This document shows positions 30,344 to 39,795 of a DNA stretch of 64,000 nt, in pieces. The translations under genes were made by a program, and so were the position numbers. The notes under the pieces are model-generated. The model saw only the letters and a list, made by a program, of their open reading frames with translations. It made no database searches and was not told the origin of the DNA. Source of the DNA: Buchnera aphidicola (Mindarus keteleerifoliae) (GTDB taxonomy: Bacteria > Pseudomonadota > Gammaproteobacteria > Enterobacterales > Enterobacteriaceae); NCBI RefSeq assembly GCF_039392895.1, contig NZ_CP135027.1, positions 62,001 to 126,000 on the forward strand. The letters run 5' to 3'. Position 1 is the stretch's first letter. Every line of letters starts with the position of its first letter.

Positions 30344-31663
30344 ATGATAAAAAAAAATATTGTTTTTTGGGATAAATTAAATTTAGAAGAAAAAAATAAA
30401 ATTTTAATTAGACCTTATTTAAAAAATTCAAATTCAGTTAGTAAAATTGTTTCGGAAATTATTAATAATGTTTATCAATTTAGAGATAAAGCAATAAATA
30501 AATATTCAAAAATATTTGATAAGATTGAAGTTAAAGATTTTTCTTTAAATCTGAAAAAAATTTCATTGAATTCATTAAATATAAGTCGTGATGTTGAAGA
30601 TTCAATATTAATTGCTTTTAAAAATATAAAATTGTTTCATAAATTAAAACGAAAGTTAGATTACGAAGTTGAAATACAACCAGGTATTAAATGTTCTCAA
30701 TTGGTGTTGCCTATTGAATCAGTTGGATTGTATGTTCCTGGAGGATCTACATCGTTATTTTCCACTGCTTTAATGTTAGCAATACCAGCTAATATTGCTG
30801 GTTGTAAAAATATTGTTATTTGTTCTCCACCTCCGATTTCTAAAGAATTGCTATATGTATCTAAATTATGTGGGGTAAATAAAATATTTCAGGTAGGTGG
30901 AGCACAGGCTATAGCGGGATTAAGTTTCGGTACTAAAATTATGCCTAAGGTTGATAAAATATTTGGACCTGGAAATGTATATGTTACCGAAGCAAAATTG
31001 CAAGTAAGTAAATCTTTTTGTAATGTTGATATTGATATGATAGCTGGTCCTTCAGAACTTTTAGTGCTTTCAGATCATACCGCTAATCCTGAATTTATAG
31101 TTTCTGATTTATGTTCTCAAGCAGAACATGGTTCTTCTTCTCAAGTTTTTTTAGTTACTTCATGTAAAAAAATGGCCATTTCTACTTTATCAATTTTATT
31201 AAAAAAAATGAATTCTATTTGTAATTCGAACAGAATTAAAGAATCTATTATGAATAGTAAAATAATTTATTCAAAAAACATGTCAGAATGTATTAATATA
31301 GTGAATAGATATGGTCCTGAACATTTAATAATTCAAACCCGTTCTCCTGAAAAAGAATTGAAAGAAATTGTTAATGCAGGTTCAATTTTTCTAGGAAAAT
31401 GGTCTCCTGTTTCTGTTGGAGATTATGCATCAGGAACTAATCATGTTTTACCTACTTCTGGTTCGGTAAATACTCGTTCTGGTTTATCTGTATTAGATTT
31501 TCAAAAAAGAATCAATGTTCAAAAACTTAATAAGAGAGGATTAAAAAATTTAGCCTTTACTGTTCAAACTTTAGCGAAAAAAGAAAAAATGATGGAACAT
31601 TATAATGCAGTAAAAGTTAGAATAGACTATTTAAATTCATTAAAGGAAAGATATGATATTTAA
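30344..31663 (+). CDS. hisD: histidinol dehydrogenase
   Basis: HisD oxidises histidinol to histidine in two NAD-dependent steps. The 439-residue zinc enzyme (E. coli 434) has the signature IDMIAGPSELLVLSDHTANP, with SQAEHGSSSQ, YGPEHLI and GDYASGTNHVLPT downstream. The metal-binding Gln, His and Asp residues within these blocks are kept. It starts five bases after hisG and overlaps hisC by 11 bases. Confidence 0.97.
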   Translation: MIKKNIVFWDKLNLEEKNKILIRPYLKNSNSVSKIVSEIINNVYQFRDKAINKYSKIFDKIEVKDFSLNLKKISLNSLNISRDVEDSILIAFKNIKLFHKLKRKLDYEVEIQPGIKCSQLVLPIESVGLYVPGGSTSLFSTALMLAIPANIAGCKNIVICSPPPISKELLYVSKLCGVNKIFQVGGAQAIAGLSFGTKIMPKVDKIFGPGNVYVTEAKLQVSKSFCNVDIDMIAGPSELLVLSDHTANPEFIVSDLCSQAEHGSSSQVFLVTSCKKMAISTLSILLKKMNSICNSNRIKESIMNSKIIYSKNMSECINIVNRYGPEHLIIQTRSPEKELKEIVNAGSIFLGKWSPVSVGDYASGTNHVLPTSGSVNTRSGLSVLDFQKRINVQKLNKRGLKNLAFTVQTLAKKEKMMEHYNAVKVRIDYLNSLKERYDI

Positions 31664-32720
31664 CATTGAAAAGTTAGTTCGACCTCACTTGCTTAATTTT
31701 ACTCCTTATCAGTCAGCAAGAAGAATAGGTGGAAAAGGAAATATATGGTTAAATGCAAATGAATCTCCTATTTCTATTAAATATAAATTTAAAAATAGCA
31801 ATTTGAATAGATATCCTGAGTCTCAACCTAAAAACATGATATTAAGATATGCAAATTATTCTAAGATAAATCCTGAAAATGTATTAGCAACTAGGGGTTC
31901 TGATGAAGGAATAGATTTATTAAGTAGGATGTTTTGTATTCCTGAAAAAGATGCAATTATGATTTTTCCTCCTACTTATGATATGTACTCAATTGTTGCT
32001 AATATAATGAACGTTGATGTAAAGGAGATTCCATTGTTGAAAGATTGGAATCTTGATTTGTTAAATTTAAAATTACATATGAATAATGTAAAGATAATTT
32101 ATTTATGTAGACCTAATAATCCCACTGGAAATTGTTTTAGTGAAAAAGTTATTAAAAAAATATTAAAAATAGCATATAAAAAAGCAATAGTCGTAGTTGA
32201 TGAAGCGTATATTGAATTTTGTTATGATAAGAATATTTCATCTTGGTTATGTAATTATTCTCATTTAGTTATATTACGGACATTATCGAAAGCATTTTCA
32301 TTAGCTGGTTTAAGATGCGGATTTTTGTTGAGTAATGAAAAAATAATTAAAATGTTATCTAGTATTATTCCTCCTTATCCTATATCAGTGTCTACTTCAG
32401 ACATAGTAGAAGAAGCATTAAATAAAAAAAATATTTATAATATAAAAAAAAATGTTGTTCTATTAAACAAAAATAAAAATTGGTTAGTAAAAAAATTAAA
32501 AAGTAATATTTTAGTAAAAAGAATACATGATAGTGATGCTAATTATATTTTAGCGGAGTTTTATCATTCTGACAAAGTTTTTAATTTTTTATGGAATAAA
32601 GGAATTATAATTCGAGATCAAAGTAAAAAAATGAATTTAGAAGGACATCTTAGAATTTCTATTGGAACTAGAAGTGAGTGTGAAGAATTAATTGAATCTT
32701 TAAATTTTTTAAAATTTTAA
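31653..32720 (+). CDS. hisC: histidinol-phosphate aminotransferase
   Basis: HisC transfers an amino group from glutamate to imidazole-acetol phosphate. The 355-residue PLP enzyme (E. coli 356) has NANESP near residue 35, RGSDEGIDLL, CRPNNPTGN, VVDEAYIEF and the Schiff-base Lys in LRTLSKAFSLAGLRCGF. RISIGTRSE ends the protein. It begins inside the hisD 3' end, which indicates translational coupling. The enzyme may also act on aromatic or other amino acids in a genome poor in aminotransferases; that is speculation. Confidence 0.97.
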   Translation: MIFNIEKLVRPHLLNFTPYQSARRIGGKGNIWLNANESPISIKYKFKNSNLNRYPESQPKNMILRYANYSKINPENVLATRGSDEGIDLLSRMFCIPEKDAIMIFPPTYDMYSIVANIMNVDVKEIPLLKDWNLDLLNLKLHMNNVKIIYLCRPNNPTGNCFSEKVIKKILKIAYKKAIVVVDEAYIEFCYDKNISSWLCNYSHLVILRTLSKAFSLAGLRCGFLLSNEKIIKMLSSIIPPYPISVSTSDIVEEALNKKNIYNIKKNVVLLNKNKNWLVKKLKSNILVKRIHDSDANYILAEFYHSDKVFNFLWNKGIIIRDQSKKMNLEGHLRISIGTRSECEELIESLNFLKF

Positions 32721-32752
32721 TTTTATTAAATTTATTATAATAGAGAATGAAT

Positions 32753-33829
32753 ATGTCTAAAAAAATTTTATTTATTGATAGAGATGGAACATTAGTTTCT
32801 GAACCTACAGATAATTTTCAAATTGATAAATTAAATAAAGTCAAATTAGAAAAAAATGTTATTCCTTCTTTAATTTTATTGCAGAAAAAAAAATATAAAC
32901 TGGTTATGGTTACAAATCAGGATGGCTTGGGGAGTTCTTCATTTTCTTTAAAAGATTTTAATTTAACTCATGATTTTATAATTAATATTTTTTTTTCGCA
33001 AGGTATTTTTTTTGAAAAAGTATTAATTTGTCCTCATAATGAAAAAGATAATTGTAAATGCAGAAAACCTAAAACGAAGCTAGTAGATTCCTTTATACTA
33101 GATCAAAAAGTATTGTTTAAAAGAAGTTACGTTATTGGAGATCGAAAAAGTGATATGGAATTTGCAAAAAATATAGGGGTTAAAGGTTTACATTATGATC
33201 AAAATAAATTTGGCTGGGACCAAATAGTAGAAAAAATTTTGAGTAAAGAAAAAGGTAGAGTATTTAAAATAGAAAGAAAAACAAAAGAAACAAAAGTTAA
33301 AGTAGAAATTTGGTTAGATGAGAAAAAAGATAATAATATCAGTACAGGAGTTAACTTTTTTGATCATATGTTAGAACAAGTGATGGTTCATGCTGGAATT
33401 TCGGCTGAAATAAAAGTAATTGGAGATACGAAAGTAGATGATCATCATACTGTAGAAGATACTGGAATAGTATTAGGAATAGCGTTAAAAAAAGCTTTAA
33501 GAGATAAAAAAGGTATAAATAGATTTGGATCATATGTACCTATGGATGAAAGTTTGTCTTCTTGTGTTATAGACATTTCAGGACGTCCTTATTTGAATTT
33601 CAAATCGAGTTTTTCTTATCAATATATAGGTGATTTAAGTAGTCAAATGATTAAACATTTTTTTTATTCTTTATCATATTCCATGAATATAACATTACAT
33701 TTAAACGCTAAAGGAACAAATGATCATCATATTGCAGAGAGTATATTTAAATCATTTGGATGTTCTTTAAAGCAAGCTATTCAAATTAATAAAAGAGAAA
33801 GTATACCTAGTTCAAAAGGAGTTTTGTAA
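32753..33829 (+). CDS. hisB: bifunctional histidinol-phosphatase / imidazoleglycerol-phosphate dehydratase
   Basis: HisB carries out two steps of histidine synthesis. The 358-residue protein (E. coli 355) has an N-terminal HAD phosphatase with LFIDRDGTLVSEP and a zinc site in CPHNEKDNCKCRKPK. The C-terminal dehydratase has TGVNFFDHMLEQ, DDHHTVEDTGI, RPYLNF and NDHHIAES, whose histidines bind manganese. The ATG at 32753 is chosen over one six bases upstream because the GAG site then has a seven-base spacing. Its stop overlaps the hisH start by one base. Confidence 0.97.
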   Translation: MSKKILFIDRDGTLVSEPTDNFQIDKLNKVKLEKNVIPSLILLQKKKYKLVMVTNQDGLGSSSFSLKDFNLTHDFIINIFFSQGIFFEKVLICPHNEKDNCKCRKPKTKLVDSFILDQKVLFKRSYVIGDRKSDMEFAKNIGVKGLHYDQNKFGWDQIVEKILSKEKGRVFKIERKTKETKVKVEIWLDEKKDNNISTGVNFFDHMLEQVMVHAGISAEIKVIGDTKVDDHHTVEDTGIVLGIALKKALRDKKGINRFGSYVPMDESLSSCVIDISGRPYLNFKSSFSYQYIGDLSSQMIKHFFYSLSYSMNITLHLNAKGTNDHHIAESIFKSFGCSLKQAIQINKRESIPSSKGVL

Positions 33830-34422
33830 TGAAAAAAGTTATGATATTAGATACTGGATGTGCCAATTTAGCATCCTTAGAGCATTCTGTTAAAAAATTA
33901 GGTTTTGATGTCAATATTAGTTCAAGTATCGATGATTTATTAAAATCTAATAAACTGCTTATACCAGGAGTAGGCACTCCAATAGCTGCAATGAAAAGAA
34001 TTAGATTAAATAACTTATCTTCTTTCATTAGAAATTATCAAGGGTTTATTTTAGGAATTTGTTTAGGAATGCAATTGTTATGTTCTTTTAGCGAAGAGTG
34101 TAAGGATGTAGAAATGTTAAATATATTTAAAATTCGAGTTAATCGAATAAACGTAAAAAATCTCCCCTTACCACATAATGGTTGGAATACTATTTGTTGG
34201 GGAAAAGAAAATATTTTATTTAAAAATATTAATAGAGAAGAAAAATTTTATTTTTTGCATAGTTATGCTGCACCTGTTAATAAATATACAATTTGTAAAT
34301 CAAATTACGGAATTAATTTTTCTGCAGCTATACAAAAAAAGAATTTTTTTGGAGTGCAATTTCACCCAGAAAAATCTGGTTTAGCAGGATCAAAACTAAT
34401 CAAAAATTTCTTAGAGATATAA
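33829..34422 (+). CDS. hisH: imidazole glycerol phosphate synthase, glutaminase subunit
   Basis: HisH frees ammonia from glutamine and passes it to HisF. The 197-residue class-I amidotransferase (E. coli 196) has the nucleophile Cys in LGICLGMQLLC and the His-Glu pair in VQFHPEKSG. The oxyanion strand PGVGT is near residue 46. It overlaps hisB by one base (TAATG) and ends one base before hisA, so coupling is tight. Confidence 0.97.
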   Translation: MKKVMILDTGCANLASLEHSVKKLGFDVNISSSIDDLLKSNKLLIPGVGTPIAAMKRIRLNNLSSFIRNYQGFILGICLGMQLLCSFSEECKDVEMLNIFKIRVNRINVKNLPLPHNGWNTICWGKENILFKNINREEKFYFLHSYAAPVNKYTICKSNYGINFSAAIQKKNFFGVQFHPEKSGLAGSKLIKNFLEI

Positions 34423-34423
34423 T

Positions 34424-35161
34424 ATGATTATTCCATCTATTGATATAATAAAAGGAAAAGTAGTACGTTTGTATCAAGGAAAATATAGTCAAATAAAAAA
34501 ATATAGCGAAACTGTTGAACATTATATTGAACAGTATTTAATTAGTAATGCAGAAATGATTCATTTAGTGGATCTTGATGGTGCTAAAAATTATGAAAAA
34601 AGACAGACATCTTTTTTTAAAACTTTATTATTGAAAAAACCTAATTTTTTTCAAATAGGAGGGGGCGTTAAAAATGAAAAAGATATAGAAATATTATTAT
34701 CATTCGGAGTAAAAAGGGTGGTAATAGGATCATCAGCATTAAAAAATACAGATAAAGTAAAAAAGTGGTTAAAAAATTATGGACCTGAAAGGATTGCTTT
34801 AGCCATTGATATATACATTCATAAAAATTCTTTTAAGGAGGTTGTTATTTCTGGTTGGAAGGAAAGAACTGGAAAAAGTTTTGAGAACATAATTTCTGAA
34901 TTTTCTTCTTCAGGATTAAAACATGTATTATGTACAGATGTATCCAGAGATGGAACGTTATCTGGTCCAAACTTTTTTTTATATAAAGAAATTTCAGAAA
35001 AATATCAAGACATTGAATTTCAAGCTTCTGGAGGAGTATCTTCATTAAAGGATATTTCTATTCTTAAAAAGAATAAAATTAAGAGTATTATTATAGGGAA
35101 AGCATTATTAGAAAATAAATTCACATTATTAGAGGCAAAAAAATGTTATCAAAAAGAATAA
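34424..35161 (+). CDS. hisA: ProFAR isomerase
   Basis: HisA isomerises the aminoaldose ProFAR to the aminoketose PRFAR. The 245-residue TIM barrel (E. coli 245) has [18 protein letters not shown] with the catalytic Asp8, the phosphate-binding QIGGGVKNE and [10 protein letters not shown] loops, and [14 protein letters not shown] with the second catalytic Asp. Its end overlaps hisF by 19 bases. Confidence 0.97.
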   Translation: MIIPSIDIIKGKVVRLYQGKYSQIKKYSETVEHYIEQYLISNAEMIHLVDLDGAKNYEKRQTSFFKTLLLKKPNFFQIGGGVKNEKDIEILLSFGVKRVVIGSSALKNTDKVKKWLKNYGPERIALAIDIYIHKNSFKEVVISGWKERTGKSFENIISEFSSSGLKHVLCTDVSRDGTLSGPNFFLYKEISEKYQDIEFQASGGVSSLKDISILKKNKIKSIIIGKALLENKFTLLEAKKCYQKE

Positions 35162-35919
35162 TTCCTTGTTTAGATATAAAGGACAACTTAGTTGTTAAAG
35201 GAGTTCAATTTTTGAATCATGAAGTAATTGGAGATATTTTATCTTTAATAAAAAGGTATGTGGATGAAGGAGCTGATGAATTAGTTTTTTACGATATAGA
35301 AGCATCTGTAAAAAATAGATCCGTAGATAGAAGTTGGATAACTAAAATTGCAAAGGTAATAAATATTCCTTTTTGTGTTGCAGGAGGAATAACAAATTTA
35401 AATAGTGCTGTAGAAATTCTTTCTTTAGGAGCAGATAAAATATCTATAAATACTCCTGCGATAGAGAATGCTAATTTAATTAACGAAATAGCAGAACATT
35501 GTGGAGTTCAATGTGTAGTAGTAGGAGTAGATTCTTGGTTTGATGAAATTGATCAGGTATATCGAGTTAAGAAGTATACAGGAGATCCAAATAAATCAGA
35601 AATTACTAATTTAAAAACCATAAATTGGATTCGGGAAGTGCAAAGTAGAGGTGCTGGAGAAATTGTATTAAATGTAATGAATCAAGATGGAATGATGCAA
35701 GGATACGATATAAAACAATTATCAAAAGTTAGAGAAATATGTAAAGTTCCTTTAATCGCTTCAGGAGGGGCTGGAAAAATGGAGGATTTTTATAAAGTTT
35801 TTAACTATTCTAACGTAGACGGTGCTTTAGCAGCATCTGTATTTCACAAAAAGGTTATTAAGATAAGCGATCTTAAAAAATTTTTATTTAGCAGAGGCAT
35901 AGAAATTAGAAAATGTTAA
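35143..35919 (+). CDS. hisF: imidazole glycerol phosphate synthase, cyclase subunit
   Basis: HisF uses ammonia from HisH to form imidazole glycerol phosphate and AICAR. The 258-residue TIM barrel (E. coli 258) has [19 protein letters not shown] with the catalytic Asp11, [22 protein letters not shown], and [15 protein letters not shown] with the second catalytic Asp. The final phosphate loop is [11 protein letters not shown]. It overlaps hisA by 19 bases and hisI by seven. Confidence 0.97.
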   Translation: MLSKRIIPCLDIKDNLVVKGVQFLNHEVIGDILSLIKRYVDEGADELVFYDIEASVKNRSVDRSWITKIAKVINIPFCVAGGITNLNSAVEILSLGADKISINTPAIENANLINEIAEHCGVQCVVVGVDSWFDEIDQVYRVKKYTGDPNKSEITNLKTINWIREVQSRGAGEIVLNVMNQDGMMQGYDIKQLSKVREICKVPLIASGGAGKMEDFYKVFNYSNVDGALAASVFHKKVIKISDLKKFLFSRGIEIRKC

Positions 35920-36557
35920 AAAATAAAGATTTAATCCTTAAAATAGATTGGAAAAAAGTTAATTATTTAGTTCCGGCAATAATTCAGAATCAATATTCTG
36001 GAACTGTATTAATGCAAGGGTATATGAATAAAGAGGCATTATTGAAAACTCAAGAAAAAAAGTTAGTTACTTTTTATTCTCGTACTAAAAAAAGATTATG
36101 GACTAAAGGAGAAGTTTCAAAAAATTTTTTAATTGTAAAAAAAATATTTTTAGATTGTGATTCAGATTCTCTTCTAATACTTGTTTCAAGTTCAGTGAAT
36201 ACATGTCATTTAGCTAAAGAAAGTTGTTTTAATGTAAAGCATACTTATTTTTCTTTTTTGTATAATTTAGAACAAATTTTAGAAAGTAAAAAAAAATTAG
36301 ATGTAGGTGATAAATCATATACAAATAGATTGTATCAAAAAGGAATTGAAAGAATTTCTCAAAAAGTTGGAGAAGAAGCTATAGAAGTAATAATTGCTTT
36401 TATTTCTCAAAATAAAAAAGAAATGGTTAATGAGTCTTCTGATTTAATTTACCATTTGTTAGTTTTGTTAAAAAAAAGCAATTTAACTTTTAATGCTATT
36501 ATTAAAAACTTGATAAGTAGATCTAAAAAAAATTTTTCTGAAAGTTATTTCAAATAA
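35913..36557 (+). CDS. hisI: bifunctional phosphoribosyl-AMP cyclohydrolase / phosphoribosyl-ATP pyrophosphatase
   Basis: HisI (HisIE) carries out the second and third steps of histidine synthesis. The 214-residue protein (E. coli 203) has the cyclohydrolase domain with [11 protein letters not shown], the [12 protein letters not shown] motif and metal ligands in [17 protein letters not shown]. The C-terminal pyrophosphatase has [14 protein letters not shown] and [13 protein letters not shown]. It is the last gene of the operon, overlapping hisF, and precedes gnd by 86 bases as in the enteric his-gnd region. Confidence 0.96.
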   Translation: MLKNKDLILKIDWKKVNYLVPAIIQNQYSGTVLMQGYMNKEALLKTQEKKLVTFYSRTKKRLWTKGEVSKNFLIVKKIFLDCDSDSLLILVSSSVNTCHLAKESCFNVKHTYFSFLYNLEQILESKKKLDVGDKSYTNRLYQKGIERISQKVGEEAIEVIIAFISQNKKEMVNESSDLIYHLLVLLKKSNLTFNAIIKNLISRSKKNFSESYFK

Positions 36558-36643
36558 ATGATAATAACTTATTAAATGATTTATAAGCAAATAACTGATT
36601 TTATTATTAATGAAAGTTAATTTAGTTTTTTGGGGAAAATATT

Positions 36644-38053
36644 ATGTCAAAAAAACAAGTTGGTGTAATAGGTATGTCAGTAATGGGAAAAAATTTGGCA
36701 CTAAATTTAGAAAGTAAGGGATATTCAGTATCTATTTTAAATAGAAGTAAAGAAAAAACTAAAAAAGTAATTTTAGAAAATAAAGGAAAAATGTTATTTC
36801 CTTATTTTAATTTTTCTAAATTTGTTAATTCTTTAAATGAACCTAAATGTATTTTTTTAATGGTTCAATCTGGAAAAGCTACAGATGAAACTATTTCTAG
36901 TATTGTACCTTTGTTAAAAAAAGGAGACATTTTGATAGATGGAGGTAATACTTTTTATAAAGATACAGTTCGAAGATTCAATGAAATTTCAAAAATAGGT
37001 ATTAATTTTGTTGGAGCTGGAATATCTGGTGGAGAAGAAGGGGCTTTAAAGGGTCCTTCTATTATGCCAGGAGGTTCTAAAGAAACTTATGATTTAATTT
37101 CTCCTATGTTGAAAAAAGTTTCAGCAAAGTTTGAGAATGAACCTTGTGTAACCTATATAGGTCCAAATGGAGCAGGTCATTATGTTAAAATGATCCATAA
37201 CGGAATTGAATATGGAGATATGCAATTAATCGCTGAATCATATTTTTTATTAAAGTTTATTTTGAAGTTAAATAATAAAGAAATGGCTGACGTTTTTTCT
37301 GAATGGAATAAAGGAGAACTTAATAGTTATTTAATAGATATTACTAAATATATTTTCTTAAAAAAAGATAATAAAGGAAATTATTTGATTGATATGATAT
37401 GTGATAATGCAGAAAACAAAGGTACTGGAAAATGGGTAGCTATAGATGCATTAAATCTTGAAGAACCGCTTTCTTTAATTACAAGTTCTGTTTTTTCTCG
37501 TTATTTATCTTCTTTAAAAGATCAACGTATGGAAGCTTCAAAAATATTAAAAGGACCAAAACAAAAATTTAGTTTAGTAAATAAAAAAAAAGAGTTCATT
37601 GAAAAGATTAGAAAAGCATTATATTTAGGTAAAATTATTTCATATGCACAAGGTTTTTCACAGTTGAAAAAAGCATCTGAAAAATATAATTGGGAATTAA
37701 ATTTTGGAAAAATAGCTAAAATTTTTCGAGCAGGATGCATTATTAGAGCAGAATTTTTAAAAAAAATAACTAACGCTTATTCAGAAAACAAGAATGTTTC
37801 AAATTTACTTTTAACATCTTATTTTAAAAACATTGCTAATGATTATCAAGTTTGTTTAAGAGAAGTAGTTTCTTTTTCTATCAAGAATGGTATAGCAATT
37901 CCAGCTTTTTCTTCAGCCATATCATATTATGATACTTATCGTTCAGAATTTTTACCGGCTAATTTAATTCAAGCACAAAGAGATTTTTTTGGAGCACATA
38001 CCTATAAACGTATTGATAAAAAAGGAATTTTTCATACTAATTGGTTAACGTAG
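36644..38053 (+). CDS. gnd: 6-phosphogluconate dehydrogenase (decarboxylating)
   Basis: Gnd oxidises 6-phosphogluconate to ribulose 5-phosphate and yields NADPH, feeding PRPP for histidine and nucleotides. The 469-residue protein (E. coli 468) has the NADP fold in [20 protein letters not shown], the ISGGEEGAL segment, the signature with catalytic Lys in [17 protein letters not shown], and [11 protein letters not shown]. The C-terminus ends with RRDFFGAH-like sequence ([14 protein letters not shown]). A GGGGAAA site lies before the ATG. A long hairpin follows. Confidence 0.97.
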   Translation: MSKKQVGVIGMSVMGKNLALNLESKGYSVSILNRSKEKTKKVILENKGKMLFPYFNFSKFVNSLNEPKCIFLMVQSGKATDETISSIVPLLKKGDILIDGGNTFYKDTVRRFNEISKIGINFVGAGISGGEEGALKGPSIMPGGSKETYDLISPMLKKVSAKFENEPCVTYIGPNGAGHYVKMIHNGIEYGDMQLIAESYFLLKFILKLNNKEMADVFSEWNKGELNSYLIDITKYIFLKKDNKGNYLIDMICDNAENKGTGKWVAIDALNLEEPLSLITSSVFSRYLSSLKDQRMEASKILKGPKQKFSLVNKKKEFIEKIRKALYLGKIISYAQGFSQLKKASEKYNWELNFGKIAKIFRAGCIIRAEFLKKITNAYSENKNVSNLLLTSYFKNIANDYQVCLREVVSFSIKNGIAIPAFSSAISYYDTYRSEFLPANLIQAQRDFFGAHTYKRIDKKGIFHTNWLT

Positions 38054-38112
38054 TTATTTTTTTTTAGTATAAAAAATATTTTTTTGCATAAAAGATTTTA
38101 TATGAAAATATA

Positions 38113-38161
38113 TTTTTCTTTAAGATTCCAGAGACTATATCTCTGGTAATTTTAAAGAAAT
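38113..38161 (+). terminator. long hairpin downstream of gnd
   Basis: Two arms of about 22 bases (near 38113-38134 and 38140-38161) pair around a five-base loop, with a perfect CCAGAGA/TCTCTGG top and a bulge or two below. It lies about 60 bases past the gnd stop and 100 bases before dcd. It is probably the 3' end of the his-gnd transcript. Confidence 0.55.
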
Positions 38162-38262
38162 ATGTTTTTAGAAAAACAAAAGTATTTTGTATTTATAAAA
38201 AATTTTATTTTTTATATTTTTTTAAAAAAAGAGTTAGATCTAAAAGATATAGGAATACAGTT

Positions 38263-38844
38263 ATGCGTTTATGTGATAAAGAAATAAATATTTGGTTAAA
38301 GAAAAAAAAATTAATTATAACTCCTATGCCAAGCAAATCTTCAATAACAGGTATAACAGTTGATGTTCGATTGGGAAATAAGTTTCGGACATTTAATAAT
38401 GAAAAAAAATCATTTATTGATTTAAGTGCTGATAAAGAAAATATTGCTTTAGAGATAAAAAAAAATATGAGTCGAGAAATTTTTGTTAATAATGACAATG
38501 TATTTTTTATATCTCCGAAAGAGCTAATTTTAGCTACTACTTTGGAAAAATTTAGTATTCCTGATAATTTAGTAGGTTGGTTAGATGGAAGATCCTCATT
38601 GGCTAGATTAGGATTAATGATTCATGCAACTTCTCATAGAGTTGATCCAGGCTGGAAGGGTAATATTGTTTTGGAATGTTTTAATTCAGGAAATATAAAA
38701 CTGGCATTAAGGCCTGGGATGTTTATAGCAGCGTTAAGTTTTGAAACTTTATCACAGTCGGTATCGCATCCATATAGTTCTAGGAATGAAGCAAAGTATC
38801 GCAATCAGAAAAGTGTGATAATAAGTCGAATTAATCAAGATTAA
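38263..38844 (+). CDS. dcd: dCTP deaminase
   Basis: Dcd turns dCTP into dUTP, the main source of dUMP and so of dTTP in enteric bacteria. The 193-residue protein (E. coli 193) starts MRLCDKEINIWL. It has the catalytic region DGRSSLARLGLMIHATSHRVDPGW, with the Glu in IVLECFNSGN and the C-terminal Q/Y block SVSHPYSSRNEAKY. The ATG has no strong ribosome binding site. Its stop codon is part of a perfect hairpin shared with the convergent thiD. Confidence 0.96.
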   Translation: MRLCDKEINIWLKKKKLIITPMPSKSSITGITVDVRLGNKFRTFNNEKKSFIDLSADKENIALEIKKNMSREIFVNNDNVFFISPKELILATTLEKFSIPDNLVGWLDGRSSLARLGLMIHATSHRVDPGWKGNIVLECFNSGNIKLALRPGMFIAALSFETLSQSVSHPYSSRNEAKYRNQKSVIISRINQD

Positions 38845-38880
38845 ATAATGAATAATTTTAGCTAATTATTCATTATTTAA
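38841..38880. terminator. perfect bidirectional hairpin between dcd and thiD
   Basis: Arms 38841-38857 and 38864-38880 are perfectly complementary over 17 bases with a six-base loop. The arms are A/T apart from one G-C pair. The dcd stop codon is inside the first arm, and thiD ends 12 bases beyond the second. Being symmetric, it can serve both convergent transcripts. Confidence 0.6.
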
Positions 38881-38891
38881 AGAAAATTTGT

Positions 38892-39692
38892 TCACCACCA
38901 TTTATAAAAGTGATTAATTGGTCCTCTTCCAGTTCCAACATTTAAATTATTAGAATTAATAATAGCTCCTTGTAACCATTTTTTAGCTTTTTTAATAGGA
39001 TCAATCCAATTTTTATAATTTGGTTTTATTGTAGCTAATGCAGAAGATAAACAACATCCCGTCCCATGAGTATTAAGTGTATTAATTTTTTTCATAGAAA
39101 ATCTTTTTTCAATTTTTTCAGTAAAAAGCCAATCAGGAGAGTAAGTATTGTTTAAATGTCCTCCTTTCAACAAAACAGCTTTACTTCCTAATTTTAATAA
39201 TTCTCTTCCTTGAAATTGCATATCTTCTTCAGATTTTGCTATTTTACAATTTAATAAAATAGATGCTTCTAATAAGTTAGGAGTAATTATAGAAGAAATA
39301 GGAAACAAGTATTTAATTAACGTTTTAATTGAATTTTTTGATAGTAAAGAAAATCCGTTTTTTGTATACATAACAGTATCAAGTACTATACATGGAAGAT
39401 CAACTTCTTTTAATTTATTGGAAATACATTTAATAATTTTTGAATTTCCAACCATTCCTATTTTACAACTATTTATTTTTACATCGTTTAAGACAGAGTT
39501 TAATTGTGATAAAACTAATTTGCTATCTAAAGAAAAAATTGATTGAACAGAATAAGTATTCTGTGCAACAATTGCTGTAATGACGCTAGTACTATAAGCT
39601 TTTAAAGCAGAAATAGTTTTTATATCTGCTTGTATTCCGGCACCTCCGGTAGGATCTGTTCCAGCAATTGTAAGTATATTAATAGGTTTCAT
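38892..39692 (-). CDS. thiD: hydroxymethylpyrimidine / phosphomethylpyrimidine kinase
   Basis: ThiD phosphorylates the pyrimidine precursor of thiamine twice. The 266-residue protein (E. coli 266) starts MKPINILTIAGTDPTGGAGI and has the ribokinase-like motifs: AQNTYSVQ, DTVMYTKNGFSLL, TPNLLEASILL, LLKGGH, and the anion-hole/catalytic THGTGCCLSSALA. It ends GPINHFYKWW, almost as in E. coli. In E. coli thiD is not far from metG, its neighbour here, so the gene looks ancestral. No other thiamine gene is in the window. It could salvage pyrimidine precursor, or perhaps phosphorylate a B6 vitamer as some relatives do. Confidence 0.93.
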   Translation of the reverse strand: MKPINILTIAGTDPTGGAGIQADIKTISALKAYSTSVITAIVAQNTYSVQSIFSLDSKLVLSQLNSVLNDVKINSCKIGMVGNSKIIKCISNKLKEVDLPCIVLDTVMYTKNGFSLLSKNSIKTLIKYLFPISSIITPNLLEASILLNCKIAKSEEDMQFQGRELLKLGSKAVLLKGGHLNNTYSPDWLFTEKIEKRFSMKKINTLNTHGTGCCLSSALATIKPNYKNWIDPIKKAKKWLQGAIINSNNLNVGTGRGPINHFYKWW

Positions 39693-39795
39693 ATATTTGA
39701 TATTTTTCGTATAATAATTTTTATTATATAAAATATATTAAATATCTCAAATATTTTGCATTTTAAATTTTATAGGAAATTTTTAACGGTGAAAA

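Noticed and set aside
33351-33533. Minus-strand frame inside hisB, and similar antisense frames inside hisA, hisG, pheT and gnd
   Set aside because: They are shadows in AT-rich coding sequence with no start site or motif support.
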